From Actinocatenispora sera (GTDB taxonomy: Bacteria > Actinomycetota > Actinomycetes > Mycobacteriales > Micromonosporaceae): a DNA stretch of 64,000 nucleotides. The position numbers were made by a program, and so were the translations under genes. Positions 60,137 to 64,000 of the stretch are shown piece after piece (positions within the stretch are counted from its first letter, which is position 1; each line of letters starts with the position of its first letter). The stretch spans positions 5,704,001 to 5,768,000 of the forward strand of contig NZ_AP023354.1 in assembly GCF_018324685.1 (NCBI RefSeq), in the 5' to 3' direction. The notes under the pieces were generated by a model. It did not search any database, was not told the DNA's origin, and saw only the letters and a program-made list of their open reading frames with translations.

Positions 60137-60342
60137 TGTCGAGTGCCTCCTCGTCGTCGCCCCCGTGGCACCCGATCGGGCGCCGCAGCGGATAGTCCCA
60201 TACGCCACCGCAATGGTGCCGCACCGACCAAGTTACGTTCCCCGAGCCGTCCCGGCGCGGCGAATCCCGGCACCGGGCCGGAGCGGGACACACGGGCTGG
60301 CGGGAGACTAACCTGTCTCGGGCCGTCCGGGGAGCCCCACCC

Positions 60343-61131
60343 TTACCGAGTCGGGTACCCGCCCGGGGACGGCGGGTAACCACCGGCCGGCGGCGCCGCG
60401 GTCGGGTCGGCCCGCGGGCCGCCCGGGCCGTACTGACCCGGCGGGGGCGGCGCCCCGTACTGCGGGGGCACCGGCGGTTGACCGTACTGGGGCGCGCCCG
60501 GCTGGCTGTACTGGCTGTACTGGCCGTACTGGCCGGGCTGGCCGGCGCTCGGTGGGAATCCACCCGGCGGTCCGTACTGGGGGGCGCCCTGCGCTCCGTA
60601 CTGCTGCCCGTACGGCGGGGGCGGCGGATACGGGGCCGACGGCTGGCCGAACGGCGGGGGCGGCGGGCCGTACTGGGTGGGCGGGCGGCGGAACCGGGCG
60701 AGGCCGCCGACGAACGAGCCACCGCCGGACCGGCGCCGGGCCCTGCGCACCGCGAAGCCGGCGGCGATCGACAGCACCACGCCCAGCGCGGCGACCCCCA
60801 GCGGCCAGAGTGCGCCCAGCGTGCTGTCCTCGACGACGTCGTCGCCGAGCGCCCGCAGCTGCACGTCCTTGCCCTCGTCGGAGTAGCTGTCGGCGCCGGG
60901 GATCTCTCCGTCGTGCTGGTTGCCGTCGGCGGTCTTCCAGGTGCCGTAGCAGTCCGTCTCGTTGTGGCTGCCGTGGCGCGAGTAGACCCGGTGGGTCTCG
61001 CACCGGTCGACGTGCGCGGTGACGGTCTCACCGGAGAAGTAGGTGTGCGCCTGGAAGATGCCGACACCGGTGAAGATGACGGTCATCAGGATGGCGATGA
61101 CCAGCCAACCGATGGTCCGCACGGGGGTCAT
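60343..61131 (-). CDS. Membrane protein with C-terminal PPPPY/QYG-rich tail (paralog 1)
   Basis: 262 residues. Two membrane helices (WLVIAILMTVIFTGVGIF and WPLGVAALGVVLSIAAGFAV) flank a ~70-residue extracytoplasmic segment with FSGETVTAHVDRCETH, H-N-E-T-D-C-Y-G and the pattern D-G-E-I-P-G-A...R-A-L-G-D. The rest (about residues 125-262) is a disordered tail rich in Pro, Gln, Gly and Tyr. The next gene is a paralog without the tail. Function unknown. Two Cys in the segment probably pair. Confidence 0.72.
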   Translation of the reverse strand: MTPVRTIGWLVIAILMTVIFTGVGIFQAHTYFSGETVTAHVDRCETHRVYSRHGSHNETDCYGTWKTADGNQHDGEIPGADSYSDEGKDVQLRALGDDVVEDSTLGALWPLGVAALGVVLSIAAGFAVRRARRRSGGGSFVGGLARFRRPPTQYGPPPPPFGQPSAPYPPPPPYGQQYGAQGAPQYGPPGGFPPSAGQPGQYGQYSQYSQPGAPQYGQPPVPPQYGAPPPPGQYGPGGPRADPTAAPPAGGYPPSPGGYPTR

Positions 61132-61312
61132 GAACACGCCGCCCACTGTAAGTGGCCGTCACAAAATGAACTGTCGGCGCCCACCGGACCGGCCAGCCGA
61201 CCGACCGCGGCCGGACTTCTGCGACACCGGGGCACGTTTCCGGCGGTACCCCGGAGCGCGGCCACCGGTTGGCCCGCGCCGCTGCGCGCCCGTACCGGCG
61301 GCACCGGACCGG

Positions 61313-61801
61313 TCAGGGTGAGCTGACCGGTCGGACAGTGCCGCCCGGGTCCCGCCGAGACTCCCGCGCCTGTAGCCGGCGCACCCGACGCCGGATGATC
61401 AGGATGGCCACGACCGCGGCCAGCCCGCCGAGGGACAGCGCGAACGGCCACAGCGCACCGAACACGTTGTTGGACACCACCCGGTCGCCGAGCGCGCGCA
61501 GCGTCACCTGATGGCCCTCGTCGGCCAGCCCGGCGTTGGGGATCTTCCCGTCGTGCCGCGTCCCATCCGCGGTCGCCCAGTGGCCGTAGCAGGTGGTTTC
61601 GTCGTGGCGGTCGCCACCCGAGTACTCCTGGTGCGACTCGCAGTAACCGACAGTCCCGGTAACCTTCTCACCGCGGACGTAGGTGCGCGCCTGGAAACCA
61701 CCGACGATGCCGGAGATGATCACCAGCAGCGCCAGGACGCCGAGCCAGATCGCGAGGATGGGGTTGATCCGGGGCCGGGACACCGGCACACCGTAGGGCA
61801 T
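61313..61801 (-). CDS. Membrane protein (paralog 2 of the neighbouring gene)
   Basis: 162 residues with ATG 61801 (GTG 61834 also possible). It has the same layout as the previous gene: first helix, an extracytoplasmic segment with VRGEKVTGTVGYCESH, H-D-E-T-T-C-Y-G, D-G-K-I-P-N-A and RALGDRV, and a second helix (GALWPFALSLGGLAAVVAILI), ending in basic residues. It lacks the Pro/Tyr tail. Tandem duplication with divergence is the simplest explanation; function unknown. Confidence 0.72.
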   Translation of the reverse strand: MPYGVPVSRPRINPILAIWLGVLALLVIISGIVGGFQARTYVRGEKVTGTVGYCESHQEYSGGDRHDETTCYGHWATADGTRHDGKIPNAGLADEGHQVTLRALGDRVVSNNVFGALWPFALSLGGLAAVVAILIIRRRVRRLQARESRRDPGGTVRPVSSP

Positions 61802-61836
61802 CGTCGCCGGCCAGCGCGGGCGGCCTCGGCGCACGG

Positions 61837-62247
61837 TCAGGCGGGCAGCAGGGAGAACCGTACGGTACGGACCGGGTTGTCGATGTTGGTGTCGACCAGG
61901 CAGATCGACTGCCAGGTGCCGAGCGCGAGCCGGCCGTCCAGCACCGGGACCGTCGCGTACGGGGGAACGAGCGCGGGTAGTACGTGGTCGCGGCCGTGGC
62001 CGGGGCTGCCGTGCCGGTGCCGCCAGCGGTCGTCGCGGGGCAGCAACTCGTCGAGGGCGGCGAGCAGGTCGTCGTCGGAGCCGGCGCCGGTCTCCAGGAT
62101 CGCCACGCCGGCGGTGGCATGCGGGACGAACACGTGCAGCAACCCGTCGACACGCCCGGCACCGGCCAGGAATCGCTGCGCGGAATCGGTCAGGTCGGCG
62201 ACGGTGGGGCTGTCCCCGGTGCGGACGGTGATCTCCTGGGAGTACAT
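61837..62247 (-). CDS. YjbQ (UPF0047) family protein
   Basis: 136 residues, ATG with GAGG upstream. Family motifs: HATAGVAILE and HRHGSPGHGRDHVLPALV (the metal/His cluster region), GTWQSICLVDTNIDN near the end. Members are small hexameric proteins; some show thiamin phosphate synthase-like activity in genetic tests, but the true reaction is unsettled. Its stop is followed closely by the paralogous membrane gene. Confidence 0.9.
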   Translation of the reverse strand: MYSQEITVRTGDSPTVADLTDSAQRFLAGAGRVDGLLHVFVPHATAGVAILETGAGSDDDLLAALDELLPRDDRWRHRHGSPGHGRDHVLPALVPPYATVPVLDGRLALGTWQSICLVDTNIDNPVRTVRFSLLPA

Positions 62248-62351
62248 GCGCCGATCCTCGCCCACCGATCGGGCCCGCGTGACGCGACCCGGCGATCCGG
62301 GGCAGGATGGCAGCAGTACATCACTCCACGAGAGACGACGAGGGACGACCC

Positions 62352-64000
62352 GTGGCCACGGAACGCAAGCGCCCGGTGATCAGCGACGGGCTCCCGAGCC
62401 AGATTCCGGACATCGACCCGGAGGAAACCACCGAATGGGTCGAGTCGCTGGACGCGGTCGTGGACAACCGCGGCCGGCAGCGTGCGCGCTACGTGATGCT
62501 GCGCATGTTGGAGCGGGCTCGGGAGCGCCAGGTGGGTGTTCCCGCGCTGACCAGCACCGACTACATCAACACGATCTCGCCGGAGCAGGAGCCCTGGTTC
62601 CCGGGTGACGAGTACATCGAGCGGCGGATCCGGGCGTACATCCGGTGGAACGCGGCGATCCAGGTGCACCGGGCGCAGCGGCCGGGTGTCGAGGTCGGCG
62701 GGCACATCTCCACCTACGCCTCGGCGGCCAGCCTGTACGAGGTGGGGTTCAACCACTTCTTCCGCGGCAAGAACCACCCGGGTGGCGGCGACCAGGTCTA
62801 CTTCCAGGGGCACGCCTCCCCGGGGATGTACGCGCGGGCGTTCCTGGAGGGCCGGCTGAGCGAGCGGCAGCTGGACGGGTTCCGGCAGGAGTTCAGCAGC
62901 CCGGGCGGCGGGCTGCCGTCCTACCCGCACCCCCGACTGCTGCCCGACTTCTGGGAGTTCCCGACCGTCTCGATGGGTCTGGGCCCGTTGGGGGCGATCT
63001 ACCAGGCGCGGTTCAACCGGTACCTGCACAACCGGGGCCTCAGGGACACCAGCCAGCAGCGGGTGTGGGCGTTCCTCGGCGACGGGGAGATGGACGAGCC
63101 GGAGACGCTCGGCGCGCTCACCCTCGCCGCCCGGGAGGAGCTGGACAACCTGACCTTCGTGGTCAACTGCAACCTGCAGCGCCTCGACGGTCCGGTGCGC
63201 GGCAACGGCAAGATCATCCAGGAGATGGAGAGCCTGTTCCGCGGCGCCGGCTGGAACGTGATCAAGGTGATCTGGGGCCGGGAGTGGGACCCGCTGCTCG
63301 CCGCCGACGCGGACGGCGCGCTGGTCAACCTGATGAACTCCACGCCGGACGGTGACTACCAGACCTACAAGGCCGAGGACGGCGCGTACGTCCGGGAGCA
63401 CTTCTTCGGGCGCGACCCGCGCACCCGCAAGATGGTGGAGAACTACACCGACGACGAGATCTGGAACCTCAAGCGGGGCGGCCACGACTACCGCAAGCTG
63501 TACGCGGCGTACCGGGCGGCGACCTCGCACACCGGGCAGCCGACGGTGATCCTGGCCAAGACCATCAAGGGCTGGACGCTGGGCAGCCACTTCGAGGCCC
63601 GCAACGCCACCCACCAGATGAAGAAGCTCAAGGCCGACGACCTGAAGAGCTTCCGCGACCGGCTCTACCTCGACATCCCGGACTCGGCGCTGGACCCGGT
63701 GCTGCCGCCGTACTTCCACCCCGGCGAGGACTCCGACGAGTGGCAGTACATGATGGAGCGCCGCAAGCAGCTCGGCGGGCCGCTGCCGGAGCGCCGGCAC
63801 CCGGTGATCGCGATGCCGCAGCCGAAGCCGGAGCGGTACGACATGTTCGCGGCCGGCTCCGGCAAGCAGAAGGTCGCCACCACGATGGCGATCGTGCGGC
63901 TGTTCAAGGAGCTGATGAAGGACAAGGAGTTCGGCGCGCACGTGGTGCCGATCATCCCGGACGAGGCGCGCACGTTCGGGATGGACTCGCTGTTTCCGAC
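62352..64000 (+). CDS. aceE: Pyruvate dehydrogenase E1 component, homodimeric (AceE), 3' part beyond window
   Basis: 549 codons are visible of a normally ~900-residue protein. The GTG at 62352 has AGGG eight bases upstream. Characteristic AceE sequence: [62 protein letters not shown], the ThDP motif [18 protein letters not shown] to [16 protein letters not shown], and [15 protein letters not shown]. It decarboxylates pyruvate and passes the acetyl group to the lipoyl domain of E2. Neighbouring DUF3052 and AhpE genes match the actinobacterial aceE region, from memory. No stop before the edge. Confidence 0.95.
   Translation, partial: MATERKRPVISDGLPSQIPDIDPEETTEWVESLDAVVDNRGRQRARYVMLRMLERARERQVGVPALTSTDYINTISPEQEPWFPGDEYIERRIRAYIRWNAAIQVHRAQRPGVEVGGHISTYASAASLYEVGFNHFFRGKNHPGGGDQVYFQGHASPGMYARAFLEGRLSERQLDGFRQEFSSPGGGLPSYPHPRLLPDFWEFPTVSMGLGPLGAIYQARFNRYLHNRGLRDTSQQRVWAFLGDGEMDEPETLGALTLAAREELDNLTFVVNCNLQRLDGPVRGNGKIIQEMESLFRGAGWNVIKVIWGREWDPLLAADADGALVNLMNSTPDGDYQTYKAEDGAYVREHFFGRDPRTRKMVENYTDDEIWNLKRGGHDYRKLYAAYRAATSHTGQPTVILAKTIKGWTLGSHFEARNATHQMKKLKADDLKSFRDRLYLDIPDSALDPVLPPYFHPGEDSDEWQYMMERRKQLGGPLPERRHPVIAMPQPKPERYDMFAAGSGKQKVATTMAIVRLFKELMKDKEFGAHVVPIIPDEARTFGMDSLFP

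Overview
The window is one 64 kb piece of a very GC-rich (roughly 70-75%) actinobacterial chromosome. GTG and occasional TTG starts, many 4-base ATGA/GTGA gene overlaps, a DtxR/IdeR-type iron regulator, DivIVA-domain coiled-coil proteins, a homodimeric AceE-type pyruvate dehydrogenase, and the Nif3 / zinc-ribbon / RNase HI-phosphatase gene order known from mycobacteria all fit a filamentous actinomycete. A Micromonosporaceae-like host is my best guess, but this is inferred from family resemblance only. No intact prophage, insertion sequence or CRISPR array was seen; the content is mostly housekeeping and ordinary accessory metabolism.

Layout. 1-1233 (minus): stress/thiamine-type small genes (Asp23, MTH1187-like, partial MarR). 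1464-9649 (minus): a four-gene ABC export-type operon with two giant FtsX-like permeases and two ATPases. 9871-12649: acyl-CoA metabolism (MeaB, thiolase, divergent methylmalonyl-CoA epimerase-like gene). 13189-16270: two DivIVA-domain coiled-coil proteins separated by a strong terminator. 16335-23020: membrane channel, sulfurtransferase, IdeR, lipoproteins, aldo/keto reductase and a MerR-thioredoxin pair. 23131-28435: secreted peptidoglycan amidase, PTH2-like protein, methyltransferase and Tex. 28516-34664 (minus): proline-rich peptide, tyrosine phosphatase, RNase HI-phosphatase, zinc-ribbon protein, Nif3, flavoprotein and XRE regulator. 34988-40223: phosphoesterase, secreted GH29 fucosidase, methyltransferase, endonuclease V. 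40409-45402 (minus): LacI-controlled sugar-type ABC importer. 45623-49061 (minus): ileS with a T-box leader. 49187-51666: molybdopterin oxidoreductase coupled to an FAD oxidase. 51766-53723: nucleic-acid-end-like phosphatase plus nucleotidyltransferase, and a toxin-antitoxin-like pair. 53763-58830: an SDR gene remnant, SMP-30 protein, membrane protein, GNAT, EEP-family protein, small ORFs. 58883-64000: tRNA-Val, peroxiredoxin, DUF3052, two tandem paralogous membrane proteins, YjbQ, and aceE running off the right edge.

The most distinctive window-level pattern is tandem duplication. At four separate genes (tex, the RNase HI-phosphatase, endonuclease V and the HAD phosphatase) the last 25-35 bases of the gene, stop codon included, are repeated head-to-tail just past the stop. 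Several coding regions also carry in-frame tandem repeats (15, 33, 36 and 42 bp units).

Regulation that can be read directly includes a T-box with an ATC specifier ahead of ileS, paired palindromes ahead of the XRE regulator, paired operator-like sites around the end of the LacI gene, a DivIVA-gene terminator and a probably leaderless toxin-antitoxin-like transcript. All functional names rest on reading the translated sequence and remembered family motifs; no database search was possible.
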